DNA from: a virus
Virus record (IMG/VR): IMGVR_UViG_3300035698_017478
Span: 1 to 40,458 of that record
Direction: 5' to 3' (one strand)
Length of the DNA stretch: 40,458 nucleotides
Part shown: in pieces, positions 19,906 to 28,811 of the stretch
Position numbering within the stretch: the first letter of the stretch is position 1
Layout: every line of letters begins with the position of its first letter
Notes under the pieces: model-generated
Seen by the model: only the letters and a program-made list of their open reading frames with translations
The model's database searches: none
Told to the model about the DNA's origin: nothing
Program-made: the position numbers and the translations under genes

Positions 19906-19933
19906 AGAGACTATCTAGGTCTCTTTTTTTTTT
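19905..19933 (+). terminator. Intrinsic terminator inside the tail operon
   Basis: AAGAGAC (19905-19911) pairs with GTCTCTT (19919-19925), followed by a T-run to 19933. It stands between the 90-aa gene and the chaperone genes and would lower expression of tape measure and downstream genes relative to capsid and tube. Confidence 0.75.
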
Positions 19934-19948
19934 ATTTTAAGGAGGAGT

Positions 19949-20608
19949 ATGGAAGAAGAAAGAAAAGAAAAAATTGAAGAAATTAATGAAAAAGTTAATG
20001 AAGTTATGGATATGAATTTAGTAGAGAGTTATATTAAAGATAATATTATACCATTTTCTTATGAAGATAAACAATATAGAGTTAGAAGACCTAGTTTAAA
20101 AGAAAGAAATGTAGTTAATGAGTTAAGAATAAAAAAACAAGTAGGTATGTTAAAAGCTAAGAATAAAGATGGTTCTTTTGTATATTCAAGTGAAGAAGAT
20201 TTAATTAAATTATATAAAGAAAGAGGTGTAGATTTAAATGAGTTACAAAGTAAGATGGTGAGTTTACAAAATAAACGAAATCAAACAATGTTAAAATTAG
20301 GTAAAGCATTAAAAGATAAAGCTAGTGAAGGAGATTTAAAAGTATATAGAGATGAAATAGATAATTTAAAAGAGGAGTTACAGGTTTTAAATATAGAGAA
20401 AACTACTTATTTAGAATTTTCAATAGAACAACAAATGTTTATATTTGTTTATTCTTATTTAACTTCTATGATTACTGAGAAGAAAGAAGATGATAAGTGG
20501 GTTTCAATGTGGAAAAGTTATGATGAATATTTAATTGCTGATGAAAAATTTATTAATATAGTAAGTTTTCATGCGGCATTAATTATAAGTAATAATAGTT
20601 TAACATGA
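19949..20608 (+). CDS. Tail assembly chaperone-like protein (219 aa)
   Basis: AAGGAGG stands a few bases before the ATG. The protein is almost all helix; YRVRRPSLKERN (about 43-54) is like the beta-hairpin entry of tail chaperones encoded just before the tape measure. It overlaps the next gene by four bases (ATGA), a common arrangement for paired chaperones. No classical slippery heptamer was seen near the junction. Confidence 0.6.
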   Translation: MEEERKEKIEEINEKVNEVMDMNLVESYIKDNIIPFSYEDKQYRVRRPSLKERNVVNELRIKKQVGMLKAKNKDGSFVYSSEEDLIKLYKERGVDLNELQSKMVSLQNKRNQTMLKLGKALKDKASEGDLKVYRDEIDNLKEELQVLNIEKTTYLEFSIEQQMFIFVYSYLTSMITEKKEDDKWVSMWKSYDEYLIADEKFINIVSFHAALIISNNSLT

Positions 20609-20991
20609 ATCTAGATAGAGCTTATATTCTTCTTAGAAAATTAGCTAAGAGTGAATATCATCAAAGTATTTATAGTAAATGTAAAGAGTTAAATTTTAAG
20701 TTAGTTAAAAATGATATTGATTTTACTGAGCTACAAATAGACTATTTTAATCTTTTAAGTTTCTATTCTTCATTAAGCACTGATATATATCTTGGTGATG
20801 TTGATAAAATAGTATTAACAGATTTTATTTATGAAGATGCTTATATGTATTATAAAACTAATAAAGATAATAAAGATAATATAAATAGTAGTGGGCAAGA
20901 AATTAATATGAATAATAAAATTTTAAACAAAAAAAAAGATACTTATCAAAAAAGTCAATGGGTATTTAAAACGCCTAAGAGGGTGAAATAA
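20605..20991 (+). CDS. Second tail assembly chaperone-like protein (128 aa)
   Basis: The start overlaps the previous stop as ATGA, and the stop touches the tape measure start. The N-terminal part is helical (RAYILLRKLAKSEYHQSIY); the end is Asn/Lys-rich and likely flexible. In many phages the two products before the tape measure coat it during tail assembly; here they appear as coupled genes, not as a frameshift pair. Confidence 0.55.
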   Translation: MNLDRAYILLRKLAKSEYHQSIYSKCKELNFKLVKNDIDFTELQIDYFNLLSFYSSLSTDIYLGDVDKIVLTDFIYEDAYMYYKTNKDNKDNINSSGQEINMNNKILNKKKDTYQKSQWVFKTPKRVK

Positions 20992-23940
20992 ATGGTAGGA
21001 AGTACTGGACCTGTAGTAGGTAATTATATTTTTAAAATAACAGCGGATACTAGCCAATTACTTAAATTAAGAATGGCTGTACAGAGAGCTGGTGGAGTAA
21101 TTAAAAATGTTACTAAGACTACTAAGGATTTTACTAAAGCACAAACTGGTTTAATTCAGAGTACAGGTAAACTTGCTCTTAGAGCTGTTGTTGTTATTCC
21201 TATATGGTTTTTATTGAGAAGTGCTTTTATGGCACTTGTTAATGCGGTAAGTGATGTTATAAAAACATATTTAGATTTAGAAAGACAAATGGGTAGAGTA
21301 GCTACAGTTACTAGAGGTACTAGTGAAGATTTAAAAAATTTAAAAAATGCTATAATGATTTATAGTGCTGGTTCCAGTAAAGGGTTTGATGATGTTGCTA
21401 AGGCTATGTATGCTCTTGGTAGTGCAGGTTTAAATGTTAAAGAACAGATGGCTGGATTTAAACATATAATGGATTTATCTATTGGTACTTTTGGTGATAC
21501 TGAACAAATAGCAAAATTAGTTGCTGGTGCTTATAATGTATTTGGTGATTCTATAGATGGAGCTCTTACTTCTTCTGGAAAAATGAAACATATTTCAGAT
21601 GTGTTAGCTTATACATATTCTACTCAACAAGTAGAGTTATCAGAAATTGCTAATGCTATGACTTATGTAGCTTCTGTTGGTAAATTAGTAAATGTATCTT
21701 TTGATGATATGGTTACTACTATAGGTACTTTAAATACTGGTATGTTAAAAGGTTCTAAATCTGGTACTGCTTTAATGAACGCTTTTATTAAGTTAGCTAG
21801 TAGTAGTGATAAATTATCTGATTTAGGTGTTGCTTTTGACCCAAGTCAACCATTAGATTTTTATAATATAATGGAACAACTTAATAAGATTTATGGCAAT
21901 TCATCTTTATCATTAAATAATCTTAAAGAAATAATGGATGTTTTTGGTAGAAGAGGGGGTAGAGCTGCTGCTCAGTTAATTACTGATTTTGATAGATGGA
22001 AAAAAGCAATTAAAGATACTAAAGCTGAATTTAAAGATTTTGCTGAATATATGAAAGAAACTGCTGAAGACACTTTACCTGGTGCTTGGAGTAAGTTCTG
22101 GAATTCACAAAAGGCTTTTATGTTAGAGTCTTTAGATACTACAGGATTAAAGAATTTTTTAGAGACAATTACCAAAAACAATCAAGCTGCTTTAATATAT
22201 AACCAACGAAAACAATATATGTCAGAAGATATTCTTAATCGTAGAAAAAATGCAGGTAACCCTTTATTAAATCCAAGTAATAAAGCTTTCTCAATTAGTG
22301 GGAAGAATGATGCTCTTGGTGAATCTAATGCTGAAATAATAGAATGGGCTAGAGTTAATGATATTTCACAACAAATAAGAACAGAATTAGCAAAAACTGA
22401 TGATGACATTGTAAAAACAAAACAGAAAGAGATGACTATAACACAGCAATTAAATGGTATTGCAGGTGCATTAGTAAGAAATATTATAGATGAAAAATAT
22501 GCTATGGAGGAAGTTGAAGATATTGCACAAAGACATTTTAGTGATGTTATAAAAGGTACTAAAGAATATGAGAAATTATTAAAATTATTAAGAGAGAGAT
22601 TAAAAATAGAAGAAGAAGTTGCTAAAATAGGTTATTCTGTAGATAAAGAATTAAAAAATAAATTAGATGATTTAGCAAAAGAATCTAAACTTTCTTATAT
22701 GAAAGCTTCTGGTATGGAAGAAGAAGTAGTTTTACAAAGCAAAATAAGTCAATTAGTATTTGATATTAATGAAAAAATAAGAGAAAGAAATAAAAATGAA
22801 AAATTAGTAAATAAAGATAAAGCAGAATATGTTAACACTTTACAAATATCTGAAATTAATAATGCTAAAACATTATTAGAAATAGGAAGTAAAATTAGTG
22901 GGGCTCAAGAAGATGTTGTAAATTTAACTAAAACACTTATTAAATTAGACGATGAAAGAGTTAAGCTAGCTACTGAATATAGTGATAAAATAAAAGAATC
23001 TTTTAGTGGTGGTTTAGAAGGATATCTTTCTGGTGAATCTAATTTTACAAGTATATTTACTGGTGTAGGAAATGCTATGAGAACTGGTACTGCTGGAGCT
23101 TTATCTGAAGGATTAACTGAAGGATTATTTGATTCAATGGGAATAGATAAACTTTTTGGTAGTTTTGCTTCTACTATTAAATATGCTGGTCAAGGATTAA
23201 TAGGTAATATTAAAAAAGGTTATGAATATGGAGCTAGAATTACAGAAAAAGCTATTATAAATGGATTTAATGGAGGTGTTAGTGGTGGAAGTGTTTATGC
23301 TGGTGGTCTTGGTGGTGGTATAGGAAGTTTTGGAAGTGGTCAATTAACTCTTCCTGGATTTGGTCAATCTGGGTTTATGAACGCTCCACTATGGGGAGGA
23401 GGAGTTTCTTCTTCAAATGCCTATGGAGTAACTGGAGGTAGAATTGGACCTGCAACTAGTGGTCAAAAAATTAGTGGTGCTTTAACAGGTGGTCAAGCCG
23501 TTGGAGCTGGAGTAATGGGTTATTCTTCTTATCAATCTGCTCAAGCAGGGGGAATGAATCAAGGAGTATCTACTGGTGCAGGTGTAGCTTCAGCTTTAGG
23601 TGCAGTTGGTTTAATGGCAGGTATGTCAAGTGCTACTACAGGATTAATGGGAGGCTTAGCTATGATTCCAGGTATTGGATGGATTGGGGCTGGATTATTG
23701 TTAATTGCTTCTCTTTTAGGTAGTGGGATGTTTGGAGGACAAAAAGCAAGTACTCAATCATCTACTCAAGAAACAACAAGAGCAATTACTTCTAAAATAG
23801 ATATTAGTAATAAAGAATTAGCATGGGTTAATAGAAATTTAGTTGCATTAAAACAGGAAATGACATATATAATGGAGCAATCTTTTTATTTTAGAGAAAG
23901 GTCTTCAGCAGATGCATTTGCAATAGGAAGTCAGAGGTGA
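20992..23940 (+). CDS. Tape measure protein (982 aa)
   Basis: It is the longest virion helix protein and sets tail length. Residues 1-370 carry the phage tail-tape motif region (AMGRVATVTRGTSEDL-like, FGRRGGRAAAQLI about 315-327). A coiled-coil region (about 480-680) and a Gly-rich hydrophobic region with membrane-like segments (about 860-915, MIPGIGWIGAGLLLIASLLG) follow. At about 1.5 angstrom per residue, 982 residues would give a tail near 147 nm. The hydrophobic end could help DNA pass the membrane. Confidence 0.85.
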   Translation: MVGSTGPVVGNYIFKITADTSQLLKLRMAVQRAGGVIKNVTKTTKDFTKAQTGLIQSTGKLALRAVVVIPIWFLLRSAFMALVNAVSDVIKTYLDLERQMGRVATVTRGTSEDLKNLKNAIMIYSAGSSKGFDDVAKAMYALGSAGLNVKEQMAGFKHIMDLSIGTFGDTEQIAKLVAGAYNVFGDSIDGALTSSGKMKHISDVLAYTYSTQQVELSEIANAMTYVASVGKLVNVSFDDMVTTIGTLNTGMLKGSKSGTALMNAFIKLASSSDKLSDLGVAFDPSQPLDFYNIMEQLNKIYGNSSLSLNNLKEIMDVFGRRGGRAAAQLITDFDRWKKAIKDTKAEFKDFAEYMKETAEDTLPGAWSKFWNSQKAFMLESLDTTGLKNFLETITKNNQAALIYNQRKQYMSEDILNRRKNAGNPLLNPSNKAFSISGKNDALGESNAEIIEWARVNDISQQIRTELAKTDDDIVKTKQKEMTITQQLNGIAGALVRNIIDEKYAMEEVEDIAQRHFSDVIKGTKEYEKLLKLLRERLKIEEEVAKIGYSVDKELKNKLDDLAKESKLSYMKASGMEEEVVLQSKISQLVFDINEKIRERNKNEKLVNKDKAEYVNTLQISEINNAKTLLEIGSKISGAQEDVVNLTKTLIKLDDERVKLATEYSDKIKESFSGGLEGYLSGESNFTSIFTGVGNAMRTGTAGALSEGLTEGLFDSMGIDKLFGSFASTIKYAGQGLIGNIKKGYEYGARITEKAIINGFNGGVSGGSVYAGGLGGGIGSFGSGQLTLPGFGQSGFMNAPLWGGGVSSSNAYGVTGGRIGPATSGQKISGALTGGQAVGAGVMGYSSYQSAQAGGMNQGVSTGAGVASALGAVGLMAGMSSATTGLMGGLAMIPGIGWIGAGLLLIASLLGSGMFGGQKASTQSSTQETTRAITSKIDISNKELAWVNRNLVALKQEMTYIMEQSFYFRERSSADAFAIGSQR

Positions 23941-23946
23941 TAAACA

Positions 23947-24336
23947 ATGTCTAGAGGAACATGGAATATTAGTGTTAAAAGTGGAGGAATTTGGGGAGCA
24001 GATTCAACTATTTATAGACCAAATGGTGCACTTACTATAGGAACTGCTTCAACACAAACTAAAGGTTCTTTAGCTGATGGAAATGATGTACATATTACTC
24101 CATCAATTAAATATAAACGTGACCCATTAACTTTTATTTGGTATTATGATAATGGAACAATTAAAGCACAAGTTGAAGGATATATTGAAAGTCAAAATGA
24201 TTTAAGAATTACAGACCATAATAGTACTATTTATTATGGTAGATTTACTAATATTTTAGTTAATTGGGGAACTGGAGAAGATAGTAATAAATATGATATA
24301 CAAGCAACTTACGAGAGGATGCCAAGTTTAGCATAA
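23947..24336 (+). CDS. Distal-tail-like protein (129 aa)
   Basis: It lies between tape measure and hub, the place of distal tail (Dit-like) proteins. The protein is beta-rich with many Gly/Asn/Thr (SGGIWGADSTIYRPNGAL). It is shorter than typical Dit, so it may be a minimal hub ring or another tail-tip part. Confidence 0.5.
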   Translation: MSRGTWNISVKSGGIWGADSTIYRPNGALTIGTASTQTKGSLADGNDVHITPSIKYKRDPLTFIWYYDNGTIKAQVEGYIESQNDLRITDHNSTIYYGRFTNILVNWGTGEDSNKYDIQATYERMPSLA

Positions 24337-24340
24337 TATT

Positions 24341-27300
24341 ATGGCAAAAGCATTAAACGCAACAATTCAAGGACAGATAGATAATAGAGATATTAAACAG
24401 AAGTTAGCTTTTAGAATTAGCAACGCTACTTTTACTTCTGATTTAATGAGTTGGAATATATCTTATAGTATTGATTTTGGTTCTGCTTTAGCATCTTTTA
24501 TTTTAGATAATAATGATGGTAAGTTTGGAAATGGTGGAGCTAATAAAATAGAAGTTGGTGATGTTGTAGAGTTTTCTGAATTCTATATGGGAGATACTAA
24601 TGAATGGAAGAAGTTTTATGGTATTGTAAATCAAAGGTCTATTTCAAAATCTCCTAATCAAAGATATATCTCTGTACAATGTCTTGACTATATTTCAATA
24701 TTAAAAAATTTAGATATAGATATGGTGAGTGAGGGAACAAGAGTAGAGATAGAAGATGAAACTTTATCTCCTGTTTATTTAACATCTCCAAATGATGATT
24801 TAGCTCAATTATATAATTTTGCTAATAATTCAGTAGCTACTCAACCTATACCATCAATTAGATTTAGAGATAAAAATCATACTAATAATTTAGATACTCA
24901 ATATGATGGATTTGAGATTTATTATGCTACTGGACAATTAAAACTTGGAACTGCTTTAAATGCAAAAAATAATTATGATGTTATAGCTACTTATTTTTAC
25001 TATACAAAAGGAAAATATGTAGAAGATGTAATAGAAGAAATTATAACACAGGAAGATGGTTATTCTGGGTTTTTATTTGGAGAAGCATCTGCACAAGCAG
25101 TAATTGATAATCATTTAATAAGTAATCTAAATACAGAAGAAGGAACTTCTACAGATACATTAATAGGTAATAGTATTACTCAGAGTTTAACAATAGAAAC
25201 AACTTTAGCAGATGATTTTGACCCAGATGCAAGTGGTAGTGGTGATACTATTCTATATCTTGTAGATGCTACTGGATTACCAAATTCTTTAGATTTTGCA
25301 CAAACTATATCTATTAATGGAGATTCATTTAGTTATACTGGAAAAGATAGTAATAGTTTAACTGGAGTATCTGGTTTAGGTGAACATAGTTCTGGTGATT
25401 ATTGTAAATATACTGCTTATTATGAATCTGGTCAAATTTGGAGTACTAAATATGATAATATTCAAACAACATTAGAAGCTGGTGATTTTACTATTCCTGG
25501 TGGAGCTTCTTTTGTTTATTTTGATAAGAGATTTGGAAGATTATTTTTAGATATTGGTATAGCAGTAGGTTCAACAGTTACATGTGATACTAGTTATTCT
25601 TTTAAAACATTACAAGCTACTGGAATAGAAATAAATAGAATAGTATTTAGAAGTAGAGAAGTAAGTAATAGATTAGAAGCTATTAAAAAAGTAAAAGCTT
25701 ATTGTGCTCCTAATTATATTATAAGAACTCAAGGGGATGATAAAATATGGTCGTCTTATTTTAGTCAGAAAGTTTCTGCTGATTATACATTAACTTTACC
25801 AACTTCATTTAATTATATGGAAGACCCAGATTTATATACTAGAGTTAAAATGTGGGCAAAAAATAAACAACCTACTAATATAATGTTTGGAACTGAAGTT
25901 GATTATGAATCTGATACTGAAAGTTCTTATACTGGTACAGCTTCTAAAGATGAATTATCTTATTTTGGAGAAGAAAAATCTGGAATACTTTCTGCATGGG
26001 CACAAGGTATGTTAGAGGAAGCAATATTATTAAAACAAAGTAGTACACAGTTACTTATAGAATATATAAAAGAAAAATATATAGATAAAACTCATAACAC
26101 TCAATTATCAACAGGTTATCGTGTTTATGGTACTGTTATTTCAGATAATAGAGGGAAAATTATATTGGGAGAAACAATTCCTATAGTATATATAAATGAA
26201 GTACCAATTGATAATAGTGTTCATCCACAAATTGCTGTTCCAGTAAAAGTAAAACAAACAACTACAACTAATACTACTAGTGGTAGTAAATCTAAATCTG
26301 TAAGTACTATTACTTATTACTCTTATGAAGTATTTTTTCCTCATTCAAATTTAGTTCCAAGTGAACCTATTTATTTATATAATAATAAAGCGGTATTACT
26401 ATATATTTTAGATGCAAATGACCCTAATGTAAATTATGTAGATGGAACATGGACTGTTCCAGGTATAGAAAAAAATGATGGTGTTGAAGTTTTATCTACT
26501 GCTAGTTATCATGTATTATATGCTGAAGATAACTTAAAAATAGAATATGATGATGTTGTTTTTAAAATTCATAGAAATTTAATACCGGAACCAGATAATG
26601 TGGTAGTTAAAGCAACTTTTGAATATTGGGCAATTGCAGTGGGAATAAAAGATATTAGTAGAATAGTTGATGGAAGAAGAGATACTCAATTTCAATTAGA
26701 ATTTTTTGGTGAACCTCCAAGAGGATTTCAGTTAGCTAATATTGATTTAGGAGCAATTTATAAAATAGAAGCAATTGATTTAATAAGTGGATATTTTAAG
26801 CCAGACGATACTAGAAAATTTGATGTTGGTTTTAGATTAACTTTACAATATTCATTAAATAATTCAGATTTTTATGCTATTAGTGATGAAACTGATAGTT
26901 TTGAAATGAGTAGTGGAGAAGTAAAAAGTTTTGAAGAAGAAGATTTAGGTAGTGGATTTCAAGCAAGATATTTAAAATTTTCATTAGAAGAAGTAGATAA
27001 AATAGAATATGGAAGAGGTAGATTTGTTGTTGCTCTATCTGAAATGTCAGTCTATGGAGATATAATATTAGAATCTACTGCTACATTAATACCTACTACT
27101 ACTTTAACTTCATCTGTTACGGATAGTGATACAACTATACATGTTTCAAGTACTTCTGAATTTTCAGAACCACCTGGAGGAGGAACATCAACTGCTTATT
27201 TATGTGAGAGTTCTCAAAAGGCATTTACTTATAGTGGTTTAACATCCACTACTTTTACTGGATGTACAATAGTTAGTGGAGCTAGTGCCAGTTCTGAAGA

Positions 27301-27634
27301 TTATGTAGTACAATCTATTGAAGGAGATACTACTTTATATGATGAAGATAAATTAAGACAAAATTTGGGAGATAGACTTTATAAAAAGAATTTAATAAGT
27401 GATAGAAATTTATATTTACAAAGTGAATTAGATGATTTAGCTAAAGATTATTTAGAAGAGTTTTATAAAAATCATAGTAAAATACAAGTTCAGGTTGTTT
27501 ATTCTCCATATTTAAGGGTAGGACAAACAGTTAACGTTAATGAGAGTTTTAACAATATAAATCAAAATTATTTTATAGATTCAATTAAAGATAGTAATGG
27601 TAATCTTGCATTAGTATTAGCAAGATACCCTTAA
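24341..27634 (+). CDS. Baseplate hub / tail-tip protein with discoidin-like domain (1097 aa)
   Basis: The N-terminal 120 residues (WNISYSIDFGSALASFILDN; GIVNQRSISK) resemble hub proteins that close the tube end. A beta-rich repeat-like module follows (about 280-370, with LVDATGLPNSL and TISINGDSFSYTG) and recurs near 925-1000 (TIHVSSTSEF, FTYSGLTSTTFTG). Residues about 765-910 match the F5/8 type C (discoidin) pattern: FQLANIDLGAIYKIEAIDL, LTLQYSLNNSDFYAI, QARYLKFSLEEV and ALSEMSVYG. Discoidin domains often bind sugars, so host-surface binding is likely. Confidence 0.68.
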   Translation: MAKALNATIQGQIDNRDIKQKLAFRISNATFTSDLMSWNISYSIDFGSALASFILDNNDGKFGNGGANKIEVGDVVEFSEFYMGDTNEWKKFYGIVNQRSISKSPNQRYISVQCLDYISILKNLDIDMVSEGTRVEIEDETLSPVYLTSPNDDLAQLYNFANNSVATQPIPSIRFRDKNHTNNLDTQYDGFEIYYATGQLKLGTALNAKNNYDVIATYFYYTKGKYVEDVIEEIITQEDGYSGFLFGEASAQAVIDNHLISNLNTEEGTSTDTLIGNSITQSLTIETTLADDFDPDASGSGDTILYLVDATGLPNSLDFAQTISINGDSFSYTGKDSNSLTGVSGLGEHSSGDYCKYTAYYESGQIWSTKYDNIQTTLEAGDFTIPGGASFVYFDKRFGRLFLDIGIAVGSTVTCDTSYSFKTLQATGIEINRIVFRSREVSNRLEAIKKVKAYCAPNYIIRTQGDDKIWSSYFSQKVSADYTLTLPTSFNYMEDPDLYTRVKMWAKNKQPTNIMFGTEVDYESDTESSYTGTASKDELSYFGEEKSGILSAWAQGMLEEAILLKQSSTQLLIEYIKEKYIDKTHNTQLSTGYRVYGTVISDNRGKIILGETIPIVYINEVPIDNSVHPQIAVPVKVKQTTTTNTTSGSKSKSVSTITYYSYEVFFPHSNLVPSEPIYLYNNKAVLLYILDANDPNVNYVDGTWTVPGIEKNDGVEVLSTASYHVLYAEDNLKIEYDDVVFKIHRNLIPEPDNVVVKATFEYWAIAVGIKDISRIVDGRRDTQFQLEFFGEPPRGFQLANIDLGAIYKIEAIDLISGYFKPDDTRKFDVGFRLTLQYSLNNSDFYAISDETDSFEMSSGEVKSFEEEDLGSGFQARYLKFSLEEVDKIEYGRGRFVVALSEMSVYGDIILESTATLIPTTTLTSSVTDSDTTIHVSSTSEFSEPPGGGTSTAYLCESSQKAFTYSGLTSTTFTGCTIVSGASASSEDYVVQSIEGDTTLYDEDKLRQNLGDRLYKKNLISDRNLYLQSELDDLAKDYLEEFYKNHSKIQVQVVYSPYLRVGQTVNVNESFNNINQNYFIDSIKDSNGNLALVLARYP

Positions 27635-27648
27635 AATAAAGGATATAT

Positions 27649-28125
27649 ATGCTTTCCTTAACTCATGAATTACAGACTAGAATAACAATGAGAATTAAAA
27701 ATAGAGAAGATATCTCTGATTTAATTCAAGATGTTGATATTAGAAATGGTAATTTTCAATATGCTACTATAAAAAACTTTAACAGAATTAAAACCAATAT
27801 GTCAGGTGCTAAATTTAATAATGCTGTTATTGGTGAAAAAGGAAGAATAACTAATATATCTGGAAATACAATGATAGGGTGTGATTTTAGTGATGTAACC
27901 TTTGTAGGTAAGATATTTATGAGAAGATGTAATTGTACTGATTCTAATTTTTCTGGAGCTGATGGTTCAAATGTTGAATATCAAAATACTTTATTTTATG
28001 GTTGTAAATTTTGTGAAACATTATTAAGACTTGGTACTGCTTATGGTATGGGAGCTAGATTTTCAAGAGATTTTTTTAAAGACCTTGAACGAGGTTGGAA
28101 TGTAAAAATAATACCAAATGATTAA
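27649..28125 (+). CDS. Pentapeptide-repeat-like tail protein (158 aa)
   Basis: Residues about 30-130 have five-residue periodicity with small or aromatic centres (MSGAKFNNAVIG, NISGNTMIGCDFSDVTF, DSNFSGADGSNVEYQ), as in right-handed beta-helix pentapeptide proteins. Several Cys (six or so) are unusual for a virion protein. It lies in the tail operon between hub and spermidine-synthase-like gene. It could be a fibre adaptor or an effector; unclear. Confidence 0.55.
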   Translation: MLSLTHELQTRITMRIKNREDISDLIQDVDIRNGNFQYATIKNFNRIKTNMSGAKFNNAVIGEKGRITNISGNTMIGCDFSDVTFVGKIFMRRCNCTDSNFSGADGSNVEYQNTLFYGCKFCETLLRLGTAYGMGARFSRDFFKDLERGWNVKIIPND

Positions 28126-28148
28126 TCAAGAATAATGGGAGTTTTACT

Positions 28149-28811
28149 GTGGAAAAGCTAAAAAATTTAAAATTAATTAAAGAAATTCAAAGTAAATATG
28201 CTTTGATTAAGTTGTATCGTACAGAAGAAGGAAAATTAATGTTATGTTTAGACACTTTTATTCAATTTGTTGAAGGAGAAGATGAGGAAATATATCATAA
28301 AAATCTTACTAGACATTCTTTTGATTCTAACTCAAAGAATTTTTTAATATTGGGTGGAGGAGATGGATTTGTTTCTAGAGAAATATTTAAATATGATGTT
28401 AATGCTAATATAGATTTAGTTGATATAGATGAAGAAATGATTAGATTGTCATTATTTAACAAAGATTTATTAAAACTTAATAAAGGCAGTATGCATTTTA
28501 CTCGTAAATATATTAGTAACGCTTTTTATTGGGTTAAAAATTGTGAAAAAAAATATGATTCTATTATAGTTGATTTTCCAGATGCTAATAGTGAAGAATT
28601 AAAAAAGTTGTATACAAAAGAAATGTATGAAAATATAATAAAACTACTTAATAAAAATGGAACTGTAAGTATTCAAGCACATGATGATATAGTAGATAGT
28701 GTGTCTAAAAATATTAAAGAAATATTAGGAAATGCTAAAGTTTATAAACATAAAATGCCTTTTCTTGGAGAAGGTAATGTTGTAGTGGGGAAAAATGAGT
28801 TCAACTTATAA
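28149..28811 (+). CDS. Spermidine-synthase-like enzyme (220 aa)
   Basis: GTG start. Motifs of the aminopropyltransferase (SpeE) family are in order: IQFVEGEDEEIYHKNL (38-53, like Q-x-DEF-YHE-M), GGGDG (69-73), VDID (91-94) and IIVDFPDAN (139-147, like the D-x-x-DP loop). SpeE moves an aminopropyl group from decarboxylated SAM to putrescine. It is shorter than cellular SpeE (about 280 aa) and has EEIYHK for DEFIYHE and PDA for the usual DP, so substrate use may differ; a methyltransferase-like relative is possible. It overlaps the fibre gene by 17 bases. Confidence 0.7.
   Translation: MEKLKNLKLIKEIQSKYALIKLYRTEEGKLMLCLDTFIQFVEGEDEEIYHKNLTRHSFDSNSKNFLILGGGDGFVSREIFKYDVNANIDLVDIDEEMIRLSLFNKDLLKLNKGSMHFTRKYISNAFYWVKNCEKKYDSIIVDFPDANSEELKKLYTKEMYENIIKLLNKNGTVSIQAHDDIVDSVSKNIKEILGNAKVYKHKMPFLGEGNVVVGKNEFNL

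Noticed and set aside
20590-20620. Programmed frameshift between the two tail chaperone genes
   Set aside because: No slippery heptamer near the junction; the ATGA overlap with a start codon is enough for coupled translation.
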